From the NCBI RefSeq assembly GCF_902859875.1, contig NZ_CADIKF010000032.1, forward strand, positions 21,807-85,806: a stretch of 64,000 nt of DNA. The letters are read 5' to 3'. Shown one piece after another: positions 17,741 to 27,179 of this stretch. Within the stretch, counting starts at the first letter, position 1. Each line of letters begins with the position of its first letter. The notes beneath the pieces are model-generated. The model saw nothing but the letters and a program-made list of their open reading frames with translations. It was not told where the DNA came from and made no database searches. Source of the stretch: Paraburkholderia solisilvae (GTDB taxonomy: Bacteria > Pseudomonadota > Gammaproteobacteria > Burkholderiales > Burkholderiaceae). Both the position numbers and the translations under genes were made by a program.

Positions 17741-19030
17741 ATGCAGCTTCTAACGATCGGAATCAACCACCACACTGCGCCAGTCGCCCTGCGCGAACGC
17801 GTGGCGTTTCCGCTCGAACAGGTCAAACCTGCGCTGGAAGCCTTGAAGGGCCTGTGGCTGGGTCACGGCGGCGCGCCCAACGCGCCTGAAGCGGCGATCC
17901 TGTCCACCTGCAACCGCACCGAACTCTACTGCGCCACCGACGACCACGCCGCCCGCGAGGCCGCCATCCGGTGGCTGTCGAAGTTCCACAATCTCCCCGT
18001 CGACGAACTCGCGCCGCATGTGTACGCGCTGCCGCAATCGGAAGCGGTGCGGCATGCGTTCCGCGTCGCGTCGGGGCTCGATTCAATGGTGCTCGGCGAA
18101 ACGCAGATCGTCGGCCAGATGAAGGATGCGGTGCGCACCGCGTCGGAAGCCGGCGCGCTCGGCACGTATCTGAACCAGCTGTTCCAGCGCACCTTCGCCG
18201 TCGCGAAGGAAGTGCGCACTACGACGGAAATCGGCGCGCAGTCGGTGTCGATGGCCGCCGCGGCCGTGCGGCTCGCGCAGCGCATCTTCGACAAGGTGGC
18301 GAACCAGCGCGTGCTCTTTATCGGCGCCGGCGAAATGATCGAGCTGTGCGCGACCCACTTCGCCGCGCAGAAGCCGCGCGAGCTGGTAGTCGCGAACCGC
18401 ACCGCCGAGCGCGGTCAACGCCTCGCGGAACGCTTCAACGGGCGTGCGATTCCGCTTGGTGAACTGCCGCAGCGGATGCACGAGTTCGACATCATCGTGT
18501 CGTGCACCGCGTCGACGCTGCCGATCATCGGTCTGGGCGCGGTCGAGCGCGCGGTGAAAGCGCGCCGCCACCGGCCCATTTTCATGGTCGACCTCGCCGT
18601 GCCGCGCGATATCGAGCCGGAAGTCGGCCTGCTCGAAGACGTGTTCCTGTACACCGTCGACGATCTCGGCGCGATCGTTCGCGAGGGCAATGCGTCGCGC
18701 CAGGCGGCCGTCGCGCAAGCCGAAGCCATCATCGAAACGCGCGTGCAGAACTTCATGCAGTGGCTCGACGCGCGCAGCATCGTGCCGGTGATTCGCCACA
18801 TGCATACGCAGGCGGACGCGCTGCGCCGCGCCGAAGTCGAGAAAGCGCAGAAGATGCTCGCGCGCGGCGACGATCCGGCGGTGGTGCTCGAAGCGCTGTC
18901 GCAAGCCATCACCAACAAGCTGATCCATGGTCCGACGCACGCGCTCAATAGCGCGAGCAGCGACAACCGCGCAACGCTCGTCGAATTGATGAGCGGCTTC
19001 TACAAGCACAACCACACGTCCGAGCGTTAG
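17741..19030 (+). CDS. hemA: Glutamyl-tRNA reductase
   Basis: 429 residues. The catalytic cysteine is C57 in STCNRTE; the NADPH-binding domain (GAGEMIELCA) and the C-terminal helical dimerisation domain are present. It reduces glutamyl-tRNA to glutamate-1-semialdehyde, the committed step of C5 tetrapyrrole synthesis. It uses the start after the promoter at 17692. The stop codon lies in an 18-base palindrome. prfA follows 155 bases on, the usual hemA-prfA-prmC order. Confidence 0.97.
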   Translation: MQLLTIGINHHTAPVALRERVAFPLEQVKPALEALKGLWLGHGGAPNAPEAAILSTCNRTELYCATDDHAAREAAIRWLSKFHNLPVDELAPHVYALPQSEAVRHAFRVASGLDSMVLGETQIVGQMKDAVRTASEAGALGTYLNQLFQRTFAVAKEVRTTTEIGAQSVSMAAAAVRLAQRIFDKVANQRVLFIGAGEMIELCATHFAAQKPRELVVANRTAERGQRLAERFNGRAIPLGELPQRMHEFDIIVSCTASTLPIIGLGAVERAVKARRHRPIFMVDLAVPRDIEPEVGLLEDVFLYTVDDLGAIVREGNASRQAAVAQAEAIIETRVQNFMQWLDARSIVPVIRHMHTQADALRRAEVEKAQKMLARGDDPAVVLEALSQAITNKLIHGPTHALNSASSDNRATLVELMSGFYKHNHTSER

Positions 19031-19046
19031 CGGCGCTAGCGCCGCT
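19029..19046. repeat. 18-bp perfect palindrome at the hemA stop codon
   Basis: AGCGGCGCT/AGCGCCGCT, bases 19029-19046, includes the last two bases of the hemA TAG. No T-run follows, so it is not a standard intrinsic terminator. Confidence 0.8.
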
Positions 19047-19185
19047 TCGCGCGTCGCCGCTCCGCTTTGCGCGTCCGCTGCGCGCGAGCCCAGCGCGGCG
19101 CCTCCGCCCACGGGCGCTGCCGCCCGCCTCCCGAATTCAGACTGTCCCTGCCGGAACCCACTCCGGATCGCATAACGAAGGCCCG

Positions 19186-20268
19186 ATGAAAACGAGCATG
19201 CAAACGAAGCTCGACCAGCTCACCACACGGCTGGCCGAACTGAACGACCTGTTGAGCCGCGCGGACGTCACCGCGAATCTCGACCAGTACCGCAAGCTCA
19301 CGCGTGAGCACGCGGAGCTCGGCCCGCTCGTCGAGCAGTACGCACTATGGCGTCAGGCGGTCAACGACGCGGCCACCGCGCAGGAGCTGCTGTCGGATCC
19401 GTCGATGAAGGAATTCGCCGAAGAGGAAATCCGCGCGGCGCGCGAGCGGATGGAGCAGCTCGAAAGCGAATTGCAGCGCATGCTGCTGCCGAAAGACCCG
19501 AACGACGACCGCAATATCTTCCTCGAAATCCGCGCGGGCACCGGCGGCGACGAGTCGGCGCTATTCGCCGGCGATTTGCTGCGGATGTATCTGCGCTATG
19601 CGGAGCGCAATCGCTGGCAGGTCGAAATGATGTCGGCGAGCGAATCGGATCTGGGCGGCTACAAGGAAGTAATCGTGCGCATCGCCGGCGAAGCCGCGTA
19701 CTCGAAACTGAAGTTCGAATCCGGCGGCCATCGCGTGCAGCGCGTACCGGTGACCGAAACGCAGGGTCGCATCCACACGTCCGCGTGCACCGTCGCGGTG
19801 ATGCCGGAAGCCGATGAAATCGGTGAAGTCGAGATCAATCCGGCCGACTTGCGCATCGATACATTCCGCGCGTCGGGCGCCGGCGGCCAGCACATCAACA
19901 AGACCGATTCGGCGGTGCGCGTCACGCACTTGCCGACCGGCATTGTCGTCGAGTGCCAGGACGACCGCTCTCAGCACAAGAACAAGGATCGCGCGCTCAA
20001 GGTGCTCGCCGCGCGCATCAAGGACAAGCAATATCACGAGCAGCACGCGAAGGAAGCGGCCACCCGCAAGAGCCTGATCGGCTCCGGCGATCGCTCGGAG
20101 CGCATCCGCACGTACAACTTCCCGCAAGGACGGCTGACCGATCACCGGATCAACCTGACGCTGTACCGGCTCGAAGCGCTGATGGAAGGCGATCTCGACG
20201 AGCTGATCGCCGCGCTCGTCAGCGAGCATCAGGCCGAGTTGCTCGCGTCGCTCGGCGACGCGGACTGA
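19186..20268 (+). CDS. prfA: Peptide chain release factor 1
   Basis: 360 residues, the standard RF1 length. The stop-codon recognition tripeptide PVT is at 188-190 and the catalytic GGQ at 233-235 in the segment GAGGQHINKTDSAVR. It releases the peptide at UAA and UAG. Followed at once by prmC, which methylates the GGQ glutamine. Confidence 0.98.
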   Translation: MKTSMQTKLDQLTTRLAELNDLLSRADVTANLDQYRKLTREHAELGPLVEQYALWRQAVNDAATAQELLSDPSMKEFAEEEIRAARERMEQLESELQRMLLPKDPNDDRNIFLEIRAGTGGDESALFAGDLLRMYLRYAERNRWQVEMMSASESDLGGYKEVIVRIAGEAAYSKLKFESGGHRVQRVPVTETQGRIHTSACTVAVMPEADEIGEVEINPADLRIDTFRASGAGGQHINKTDSAVRVTHLPTGIVVECQDDRSQHKNKDRALKVLAARIKDKQYHEQHAKEAATRKSLIGSGDRSERIRTYNFPQGRLTDHRINLTLYRLEALMEGDLDELIAALVSEHQAELLASLGDAD

Positions 20269-20291
20269 GCGGACAAGTGGAGCAAGCGGAC

Positions 20292-21170
20292 ATGGCCGGC
20301 GCTCCCGATACGGTTGCCACGTTGCTTCGCGCCTCGGCGCTGCCGGCGCTCGAAGCGCGCATGCTGCTCGGTCACGCGCTCGGCTGGCGCCGCACCGAGC
20401 TGATCACGCGCGCGCATGCGCCGCTCGATGCCGCGCAGGTCGCGCGCTGGCGCGAGCTCGAAGCGCGGCGTGGGGCAGGAGAGCCGGTCGCGCAGCTAGT
20501 CGGCACGCGCGAATTCTACGGGCTCGAATTCGAAGTCACGCCCGATGTGCTGATTCCGCGACCGGAAACCGAACTGCTGGTCGAAACCGCGCTCGGCGCG
20601 ATGGCTGGACGCGCGCAGCCACGTGTACTGGATCTCGGCACCGGGACGGGCGCGATTGCCGTCGCGCTTGCATCCGCGCGGCCGGATGCGCAAGTGTGGG
20701 CGGTCGAGCGCTCCGCCGCGGCGTTGCAGGTGGCGACACGCAATGCCGCACGCCTGCTCGAAGCGAACCGGCCTGGCGGCCCGCTGAGCCTCCTGCACGG
20801 CGACTGGTACGCGCCGCTCGCGCCCGCGCTGCGCTTCGATGTCATCGTCAGCAATCCGCCGTATATCGCCGGCCGCGATCCGCATCTCGGTCAAGGCGAC
20901 CTGCGCTTCGAACCGCGCGCCGCGCTGACCGACGAAGCGGACGGCTTGTCCGCGCTTCGCGCGATCGTCACCGGTGCGCCCGCATGGCTTGCCGCGGGCG
21001 GCACGCTATGGCTCGAGCACGGCTACGACCAGGCTGCGGACGTGCGTGCGCTGCTCACCGCGCGCGGGTTCCGTGCGGTGCGCTCTGAACGCGATCTCGC
21101 CGGCATCGAACGGATCAGCGGCGGGCAATTCGCCGAACCGCCGCATACCGGGGCCGCATCGCCGCGCTAG
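20292..21170 (+). CDS. prmC: Release factor glutamine N5-methyltransferase
   Basis: 292 residues. N-terminal helical domain, then a Rossmann methyltransferase domain with LDLGTGTGAIAVALA and the NPPY motif (188-191) that binds the substrate glutamine. It methylates the GGQ glutamine of RF1 and RF2 using S-adenosylmethionine. ATG 20292 is 23 bases after the prfA stop; GTG 20277 is a possible alternative start. Confidence 0.95.
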   Translation: MAGAPDTVATLLRASALPALEARMLLGHALGWRRTELITRAHAPLDAAQVARWRELEARRGAGEPVAQLVGTREFYGLEFEVTPDVLIPRPETELLVETALGAMAGRAQPRVLDLGTGTGAIAVALASARPDAQVWAVERSAAALQVATRNAARLLEANRPGGPLSLLHGDWYAPLAPALRFDVIVSNPPYIAGRDPHLGQGDLRFEPRAALTDEADGLSALRAIVTGAPAWLAAGGTLWLEHGYDQAADVRALLTARGFRAVRSERDLAGIERISGGQFAEPPHTGAASPR

Positions 21171-21358
21171 TTCGACGACGGCTGCGCAACGCGTGCGCTC
21201 GCGCGCAACAGGGCGGCGCGTGGCCTGCCGTGGTCTCCCCCGGCCGCAACCGGGCCGGGTGCCCGCCACCCGTGTCACGGGCAGCGTCGGCTTACCCCCG
21301 CGAAATCCGCTATCATTTGATGTCAACTCCACCTATTTCCGGAACCGCAAGGTCAGTC

Positions 21359-21670
21359 ATGGATACGCAACAACGCATCAAGCAAATCGTCGACGACAAC
21401 GCCGTCGTGCTCTTCATGAAGGGCAACGTGCAATTTCCGATGTGCGGCTTTTCCGGCCGCGCCGTGCAGATCCTGAAGGCGTGCGGCGTCGACGAGTTCA
21501 AGACCGTCAACGTGCTCGAAGACGATGAAGTCCGCCAGGGCATCAAGTCGTTCTCGAACTGGCCGACCATCCCGCAGCTTTACGTAAAGGGGGAATTCGT
21601 CGGCGGGTCGGACATCATGATGGAAATGTACCAATCGGGCGAACTCCAGCAGCTGTTCGCCGCGGCATAA
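21359..21670 (+). CDS. grxD: Monothiol glutaredoxin, Grx4 family
   Basis: 103 residues. The monothiol active site CGFS is in PMCGFSGRAVQIL (C29); glutathione-binding elements WPTIPQLY and GGSDI are present. Such proteins carry [2Fe-2S] clusters with BolA-type partners and hand them to targets. A BolA-family gene (ibaG) is also in this window at 60600-60839. ATG 21359 starts the conserved protein; the frame is open further upstream without similarity. Confidence 0.96.
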   Translation: MDTQQRIKQIVDDNAVVLFMKGNVQFPMCGFSGRAVQILKACGVDEFKTVNVLEDDEVRQGIKSFSNWPTIPQLYVKGEFVGGSDIMMEMYQSGELQQLFAAA

Positions 21671-21743
21671 CCCGCAACACGCAGCACAGCAACACCTCCT
21701 TCGCCTCCGGGCCGCTCGGGCGCCCCAGCAGCGCCCTCACGTC

Positions 21744-22340
21744 ATGGATACACGCATTACCGTGCCGCGCCGCGTGATCGTCGCGATCACCGGCGCATCG
21801 GGCGCTATTTACGGCATCCGGCTGCTGCATGCGCTGCGCCGCGTCGGCGGCGTCGAAAGCCATCTGCTGGTTTCCAGCGCCGGCTGGCTCAATATCCAGC
21901 ACGAACTGCAACTGACGAAAGACGACGTGCATTCGCTCGCGGATGTCGTCCATTCGGCGCGTGATATCGGTGCGAGCGTTGCGTCGGGTTCGTTCGCGAC
22001 GCACGGAATGATCGTCGCACCGTGTTCGATGAAGACGCTCGCGAGCATCGCGCACGCCCTGTCGGACAACCTGATTTCGCGCGCCGCTGACGTCACGTTG
22101 AAGGAACGGCGCAGGCTGGTGCTGATGGTGCGGGAAACGCCGTTCAACCTCGCGCATTTGCGCAATATGACCGCCGTCACCGAAATGGGCGGAATCGTGT
22201 TCCCGCCGGTGCCGGCGTTTTACAGCAAGCCCGCATCGCTCGATGAAATGGTCGACCACACCGTCGCACGCGCGCTTGATCTGCTGGCGCTCGGCCCGTC
22301 GTTCGCGCCGACGTGGGAAGGGTTGAACGGCTCCGTCTAG
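21744..22340 (+). CDS. ubiX: Flavin prenyltransferase UbiX
   Basis: 198 residues, flavoprotein fold beginning VIVAITGASGAIYGIRLL; FMN-binding APCSMKTLASI and RETPFNLAHLRNM are conserved UbiX motifs. It prenylates FMN from dimethylallyl phosphate to make the cofactor of UbiD-type decarboxylases, needed for ubiquinone synthesis. 73 bases after grxD; the two may share a transcript. Confidence 0.95.
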   Translation: MDTRITVPRRVIVAITGASGAIYGIRLLHALRRVGGVESHLLVSSAGWLNIQHELQLTKDDVHSLADVVHSARDIGASVASGSFATHGMIVAPCSMKTLASIAHALSDNLISRAADVTLKERRRLVLMVRETPFNLAHLRNMTAVTEMGGIVFPPVPAFYSKPASLDEMVDHTVARALDLLALGPSFAPTWEGLNGSV

Positions 22341-22478
22341 GCGCGTCTGTCAACGCCGATTCCCAACATCGGCGACGCAATTAAATCCGTTTTACATCGT
22401 TTATCAAACGCCAATACGGCTATATAGTCGGTTTATCTTCGACACACCTGTCGCGCATCGACGCGCGACCACGCCGCC

Positions 22479-23264
22479 ATGACCCGCTTGCCCTCGCTCT
22501 TCCTGTCTCACGGCGCGCCGACGCTGCCGATCGATCCGTCGCTGCCATCCGCTGAATTCGCGTCGCTGTCGGCCCGATTGCCGCGTCCGAAGGCGATCCT
22601 GATGCTGTCCGCGCATTGGATGACCGCGCAGCCGGTCGCGAGCACCGCAGACAAGCCGGACACGATCCACGACTTCTATGGTTTCCCGCGTCAGTTGTAC
22701 GAGATCAGGTACCCGGCGCCCGGTGCGCCGGACGTCGCACGCCGGGCGGCGGACCTGCTCGGCGCCGCGGGCATTGCGTCGTCCAGCGAGCCGCATGGGC
22801 TCGATCATGGCGCGTGGGTGCCGATGCTGCTGATGTTTCCGGACGCTGATGTGCCGGTCGCCCAGTTGTCGATTCAACCGCGCATGGACCCGGCGCATCA
22901 TTTTCGCGTCGGCCGCGCGCTGCGGGCGTTGCGCGACGACGGCGTGATGGTGATCGGCTCCGGGCAGATCACGCACAATCTGCGCGAGGCGGATTTCTCC
23001 GCGCGCCCGGAAGACGCAGACCCGCGCGTGACGGAGTTCACCGACTGGTTCGAAGCGCGTCTCGCCGCGCGCGACCTCGATGCGTTGTTCGACTATCGGC
23101 GTGTTGCGCCGCACGCGGTGTCGATGCACCCGACCGACGAGCATCTGCTGCCGGTATTCGCCGCGCTGGGCGCCGCCGGCGACGCTTACCGGCTGCAGAT
23201 TCAGCCGCTCGGCACCTACCAGCGCGTGCTCGCGATGACGAACTATGTGTTCACCGACGATTGA
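22479..23264 (+). CDS. LigB-type extradiol dioxygenase (YgiD/DODA-like)
   Basis: 261 residues. Family features: SHGAPTLPIDPS near the start (H11), a second histidine in LSAHWM (H46), HGLDHGAWVP (H110) and HPTDEHLLP toward the C-terminus; these supply the metal ligands in class III extradiol enzymes such as 4,5-DOPA dioxygenase YgiD. It probably opens a catechol-type ring; the natural substrate is unknown. A long perfect hairpin follows its stop, shared with the convergent permease gene. Confidence 0.9.
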   Translation: MTRLPSLFLSHGAPTLPIDPSLPSAEFASLSARLPRPKAILMLSAHWMTAQPVASTADKPDTIHDFYGFPRQLYEIRYPAPGAPDVARRAADLLGAAGIASSSEPHGLDHGAWVPMLLMFPDADVPVAQLSIQPRMDPAHHFRVGRALRALRDDGVMVIGSGQITHNLREADFSARPEDADPRVTEFTDWFEARLAARDLDALFDYRRVAPHAVSMHPTDEHLLPVFAALGAAGDAYRLQIQPLGTYQRVLAMTNYVFTDD

Positions 23265-23334
23265 GTTCGCGAGGCGCTGCGGCACCGTTGCGTCTGCGCG
23301 GTGAGCGTGATCGCGCCGCAACGAGCTTCACAGT

Positions 23335-23373
23335 AAAAAGGCTGCCCGATGTTTTGCATCGGGCAGCCTTTTT
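23335..23373. terminator. Bidirectional intrinsic terminator
   Basis: 17-bp perfect stem, 23335-23351 and 23357-23373, with a 5-base loop. It is flanked by A5 on the left and T5 on the right, so it can stop transcription of the dioxygenase gene and of the convergent permease gene. Confidence 0.95.
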
Positions 23374-23558
23374 CGGCTTTGGGCAGGCCGTTTGATGCGA
23401 CCCATCGGCGTCGGCTCGACCCAGCTCGAGAGCGGCGCCTCGATCCAGCGCTCGAGCGACTGCCGCTTGAACGCGACGGCAAGGCAATGGAACCGACCCT
23501 GCAGCTCGGGCGCAGCGGCCCGGGCGCGGCGCCTCGAACGCGCCGGCGCACACGTACG

Positions 23559-25151
23559 CTACGCGCCGATTCCTTCGAGAATCTCGTCGTGCGATTCCCG
23601 CTCGGCGAGATACTCGGTGCGATAACCGGTATGCACGCCCCAGTAATAAAACACCAGCGCACACACGATCACGACCACCATATCCCAGCCGTACGGCAAC
23701 ACGCCCAGCCCGCCGAACTGCTTGCTGCCGATCAGCGACAGCAAGGCCATCGTCGGCAGATAGGCCACCAGCCACCATGCCGCCTTCAGGTCGCGCCCCC
23801 AGCCCGCGAAGCCCTCCTTCGCCTGGTAGTAGAAGTACACCGGCAGCGCGACGATCATCAGCAGAATGATTTCGCCGGTCAGCGGCCACTTCGCCCAGTA
23901 CAGGATCAGCGACGCGCAGACGAACGCGAACGGTGCGATCGCCTTCATCCCGGCGATCTGCAGCGGCCGCTCGAGATCCGTCGCGGTGCGGCGCAGCGCC
24001 ATCAGGCTGACCGGCCCGGTCAGATATGAAATGACCGTGGCGACTGAGATGACCGCCGCCAGCGAACTCCAGCCGCGGAAGAAGAACAGGAAGATGAACG
24101 ACACCAGCAGGTTGAACCACATCGCCTGACGCGGCACGCCGTAAAGCGGATGCACGTTGCCGAACATTTTCGGCAGCGTGTTGTTGCGCTCCATCGCGTA
24201 GATCATGCGGGTGGTGGTCGCCATATACGTGGTGCCGGTGCCGCTCGGGCTCACGAACGCATCGATATACAACAGGATCGCGAGCCAGTTCAGATTCAGC
24301 GCAATCGCGAGTTCCGCGAACGGCGACGCGAACGTGAAGTGGCTCCAGCCTTTCATCACGTCGGCCGGATTGACCGCGCCGATATACGCGACTTGCAGCA
24401 GCACGTAGATCACGAGCGCAAGCAGGATCGAGCCGATGACCGCGAACGGCACGCTCTTCGCCGGATTGCGCGCTTCACCCGCGAGATTGACCGGACTCTG
24501 GAAGCCGTTGAACGCGAACACAATGCCGCTCGTCGCCACCGCGGTCAGCACCGCAGACCAGCCGTACGGCGCAAATGTGCTGGCCTCGCCGAAGTTCTCG
24601 CGGTGAAAGCCCGTCAGCATCAGACCGAGAATCGTCAAACCGGGAATCAGGAACTTGAAGACGGTGATAGTCGAATTCGCATGCGCGAACAGTTTCACGC
24701 CCCAGTAGTTGAGCAGGAAGTAGACGATCACGAGCGCCGCGGACAGTAACAGGCCGTTTGTCGTCAATGACCCGTTCACGAACAATGCGTGTGCCCAGTC
24801 GTAAGGCCATGTGCTCATGTACTGGATCGACGCCTCCGCTTCAATCGGAATCACCGACACAATCGCGATCCAGTTGGCCCACGCGCTGATAAAGCCCACC
24901 AACGCGCCATGCGAATAGCGCGCGTAGCGCACCATACCGCCGGACTCCGGCAACATCGCACCGAGTTCCGCATAAGTCAGCGCAATCGCGAGAATCACGA
25001 CCGCTCCGATCACCCATGCACAAATCGCCGCGGGCCCTGCAATTTTTGCCGCCTTCCACGCGCCGAACAGCCAGCCGGACCCGATAATCGAACCCAAGCC
25101 GGTCAGCAATAGCGCGATCGGCCCAATGTTCCTTTGTATAGAACTCTTCAC
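23559..25151 (-). CDS. APC-family amino acid permease
   Basis: 530 residues with about 12 membrane helices. The first helix region LLLTGLGSIIGSGWLFG contains the unwound GSG substrate motif of the APC superfamily. It belongs to the larger amino acid/polyamine permeases; the substrate is not predictable. Start is GTG 25151 with GGAGA just upstream; no ATG alternative keeps helix 1. The C-terminal tail after the last helix is short and acidic (ESHDEILEGIGA). The ~185 bases between its stop and the shared terminator hold no gene. Confidence 0.9.
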   Translation of the reverse strand: MKSSIQRNIGPIALLLTGLGSIIGSGWLFGAWKAAKIAGPAAICAWVIGAVVILAIALTYAELGAMLPESGGMVRYARYSHGALVGFISAWANWIAIVSVIPIEAEASIQYMSTWPYDWAHALFVNGSLTTNGLLLSAALVIVYFLLNYWGVKLFAHANSTITVFKFLIPGLTILGLMLTGFHRENFGEASTFAPYGWSAVLTAVATSGIVFAFNGFQSPVNLAGEARNPAKSVPFAVIGSILLALVIYVLLQVAYIGAVNPADVMKGWSHFTFASPFAELAIALNLNWLAILLYIDAFVSPSGTGTTYMATTTRMIYAMERNNTLPKMFGNVHPLYGVPRQAMWFNLLVSFIFLFFFRGWSSLAAVISVATVISYLTGPVSLMALRRTATDLERPLQIAGMKAIAPFAFVCASLILYWAKWPLTGEIILLMIVALPVYFYYQAKEGFAGWGRDLKAAWWLVAYLPTMALLSLIGSKQFGGLGVLPYGWDMVVVIVCALVFYYWGVHTGYRTEYLAERESHDEILEGIGA

Positions 25152-25425
25152 GTCTTCTCCTGTAACGGAAACCGTATCGATGCCGTGCTGATACGGCTGT
25201 CTCCGCCTGAATGCCGGTCACGATACGCACGCTTCGGGCCAGCACATCCGCGCGTTCACATCGCGCCGGTGCAACCTTCGGCAAGGCGCGTAGTGTAACG
25301 GTTGCACCCGATAGTTGAATACCCGGAAACGGCTCTCTCTACAAAAAAATCCATCCATTTGCAAGCTTTGTAAGAGGTGTGTACCCCATAAAATGTTAAT
25401 GCCTGTGAAGAAAATAGGGACACTA
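25152..25425. other. Intergenic region upstream of the permease gene
   Basis: About 275 bases, the permease promoter region, with locally raised A+T around 25330-25425. An open frame of 90 codons (25315-25587, plus) runs through it and the cspA promoter; it has no family similarity. Confidence 0.4.
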
Positions 25426-25598
25426 TTGACCTTCTCTCGAAATGACCGTATAAAGACCGGGCAGGATTTCAAGTGGCGAGTGAATTGGTCTTTCGTAGTT
25501 CGCCCATCACGGTACTCCGGTTGGTCCTATTACCCCTTCCTTGATTTTCGTGCACCCCCAGGCTTCGGCCTTATTTACCTCTTTTAGGAAAAAGTAAT
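25426..25598 (+). promoter_or_regulatory. cspA promoter and long 5' leader
   Basis: TTGACC (25426-25431) and TATAAA (25449-25454) are 17 bases apart, a near-consensus sigma-70 promoter. The predicted start near 25461 gives a leader of about 135 bases before ATG 25599, preceded by TAGGAAAAAG as ribosome-binding site. Long structured leaders are usual for cold-shock genes and may act as RNA thermosensors. Confidence 0.75.
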
Positions 25599-25802
25599 AT
25601 GGAAACCGGTACCGTCAAGTGGTTCAATGACGCAAAGGGCTTTGGCTTTATCACCCCGGACGGCGGCGGCGAAGACCTGTTCGCGCATTTCTCGGAAATC
25701 CGCATCGAAGGCTTCAAGACGCTTCAGGAAAACCAGAAGGTCACGTTTGAAGTGAAGACGGGTCCGAAGGGCAAGCAAGCCGCTAACATCAAGCCGGCCT
25801 AA
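25599..25802 (+). CDS. cspA: Cold-shock protein, CspA family
   Basis: 67 residues, a single cold-shock domain. RNP-1 is KGFGFITP and RNP-2 is DLFAHFS, both intact. It binds single-stranded RNA/DNA as a chaperone in the cytosol. Own promoter and terminator, so a monocistronic unit. Several csp paralogues usually exist; cspA is used here in the family sense. Confidence 0.95.
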   Translation: METGTVKWFNDAKGFGFITPDGGGEDLFAHFSEIRIEGFKTLQENQKVTFEVKTGPKGKQAANIKPA

Positions 25803-25828
25803 GCTGCAACATCCCCCGGGATGCAAAG

Positions 25829-25854
25829 AAAAACCCCGCCAAGGCGGGGTTTTT
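25829..25854 (+). terminator. Intrinsic terminator of cspA
   Basis: 12-bp stem 25829-25840 / 25843-25854 (AAAAACCCCGCC and its complement) with a 2-base gap and a T6 run. Classic Rho-independent terminator 27 bases after the stop. Confidence 0.96.
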
Positions 25855-25928
25855 TCATGCCTGTCCGCCTTTGCGGCAGGACAAGGTGATGCGCAACGCA
25901 CAGCGCTAGCCCAAAGGTGCGTGCCGCG

Positions 25929-27179
25929 CTAGCTGAAAATCCGCTGTGCATGAATGCCCAGGCCGGTCGCGACGCTCGCGAGCCGGTCGCCGAACACCGG
26001 CCGCGCGCCCGGAAACGCCGCGGCAATCGCGCCGGACAGAAACGCGAGCCCGGTCGAACCGCCGGTGAAATACAACGCGCTCACATCGCGGTCCGCCACG
26101 CCGGCCGCCTGCACCGTGTCGCGCGCCGCCTGCACGATACGCTGCGTTTCGTCTTTGCCCGCATCGATCAGTTGCGCCTCATCGAAAGCGACACGCAGGT
26201 CGCCTTCGACCTGATCCAGATCGATCAGCGTCTCGCCGCCCGCCGCGACACCGATCTTGGCCTCTTCGGCACGCGCCGCCAATGCGTGACCGAGGCGCTG
26301 CTCGACCACACGCATCAGCCGGTCGTGGTGACGCGTATCCGCATACAGATGCCGCATCAGCGCCAGTTCGGCGACACGCTTGGGCGCATACACGGTATTG
26401 ATCAGATGCCACGTGGCGAGGTCGAAATAAATGCGGTTCGGCACTTCGCGGCCCTCCGGGTCGATCGACCGGTAGCCGAGCTCGGTGAGAATTGTCGTCA
26501 GCTCGACGCGCCGGTCGAAATCGGTGCCCGCGACGTGCACGCCATGATGCGCGAGCACGTCGTCCTTGCGCTCGAGGCGCGTCATCCGCTGCGGTCCGAC
26601 GCGCACCAGCGAAAAGTCCGACGTGCCGCCGCCGATATCCGCGACCAGCACGAGTCCCTCTTCGGTCAGATAAGACTCGTAGTCGAACGCGGCGGCGATC
26701 GGCTCGTACTGGAAATGGATCTCGCGAAAGCCGACCGCGCGCGCGGCGGCTTCCAGCTGCTGCTGCGCGAGACGGTCGGCGCGCGCGTCGTCGTCGACGA
26801 AGAACACCGGGCGGCCGAGCACCGCGCGGTCCAGCGCGGCGCCCGCGCCCGCTTCCGCGTGCCGCTTCAGATGCGTGAGGAATATGCCGATTACGTCGGT
26901 GTATTTGATCGCGCTGCCGTCGCCGAGATCGGTCGTACTGTCGGCCAGCGCCGACCCGAGGATGCTTTTCATCGAGCGCATCAGACGCCCGTCGAAGCCG
27001 TCGACGTACGCTTCGAGCGCTGCGCGCCCGTACTCGCGGGTGTTTTCGTCGACATTGAAAAACACCGCGGTCGGCAGCGTCGTGTACGCGCCTTCGACTG
27101 ACGCAAGCCGCAGCGCACCATTGTCGGGCACCGCGACGGCCGAATTCGACGTACCGAAGTCAATCGCGCAAAAGGTCAT
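25929..27179 (-). CDS. yegD: Hsp70-family protein (YegD-like)
   Basis: 416 residues. An actin/Hsp70 ATPase domain is present (phosphate-1 DFGTSNSAVAV near the start, phosphate-2 VADIGGGTSDFS, adenosine loop TGGSTGL). The substrate-binding domain of DnaK is absent, as in YegD. Cytosolic putative chaperone; its client is unknown. ATG 27179 begins MTFCAIDFGTSNS; nine more in-frame codons upstream lack conservation. Confidence 0.9.
   Translation of the reverse strand: MTFCAIDFGTSNSAVAVPDNGALRLASVEGAYTTLPTAVFFNVDENTREYGRAALEAYVDGFDGRLMRSMKSILGSALADSTTDLGDGSAIKYTDVIGIFLTHLKRHAEAGAGAALDRAVLGRPVFFVDDDARADRLAQQQLEAAARAVGFREIHFQYEPIAAAFDYESYLTEEGLVLVADIGGGTSDFSLVRVGPQRMTRLERKDDVLAHHGVHVAGTDFDRRVELTTILTELGYRSIDPEGREVPNRIYFDLATWHLINTVYAPKRVAELALMRHLYADTRHHDRLMRVVEQRLGHALAARAEEAKIGVAAGGETLIDLDQVEGDLRVAFDEAQLIDAGKDETQRIVQAARDTVQAAGVADRDVSALYFTGGSTGLAFLSGAIAAAFPGARPVFGDRLASVATGLGIHAQRIFS

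Noticed and set aside
25315..25587. 90-codon plus-strand frame in the cspA leader
   Set aside because: Crosses a strong promoter, no family similarity and no ribosome-binding site.
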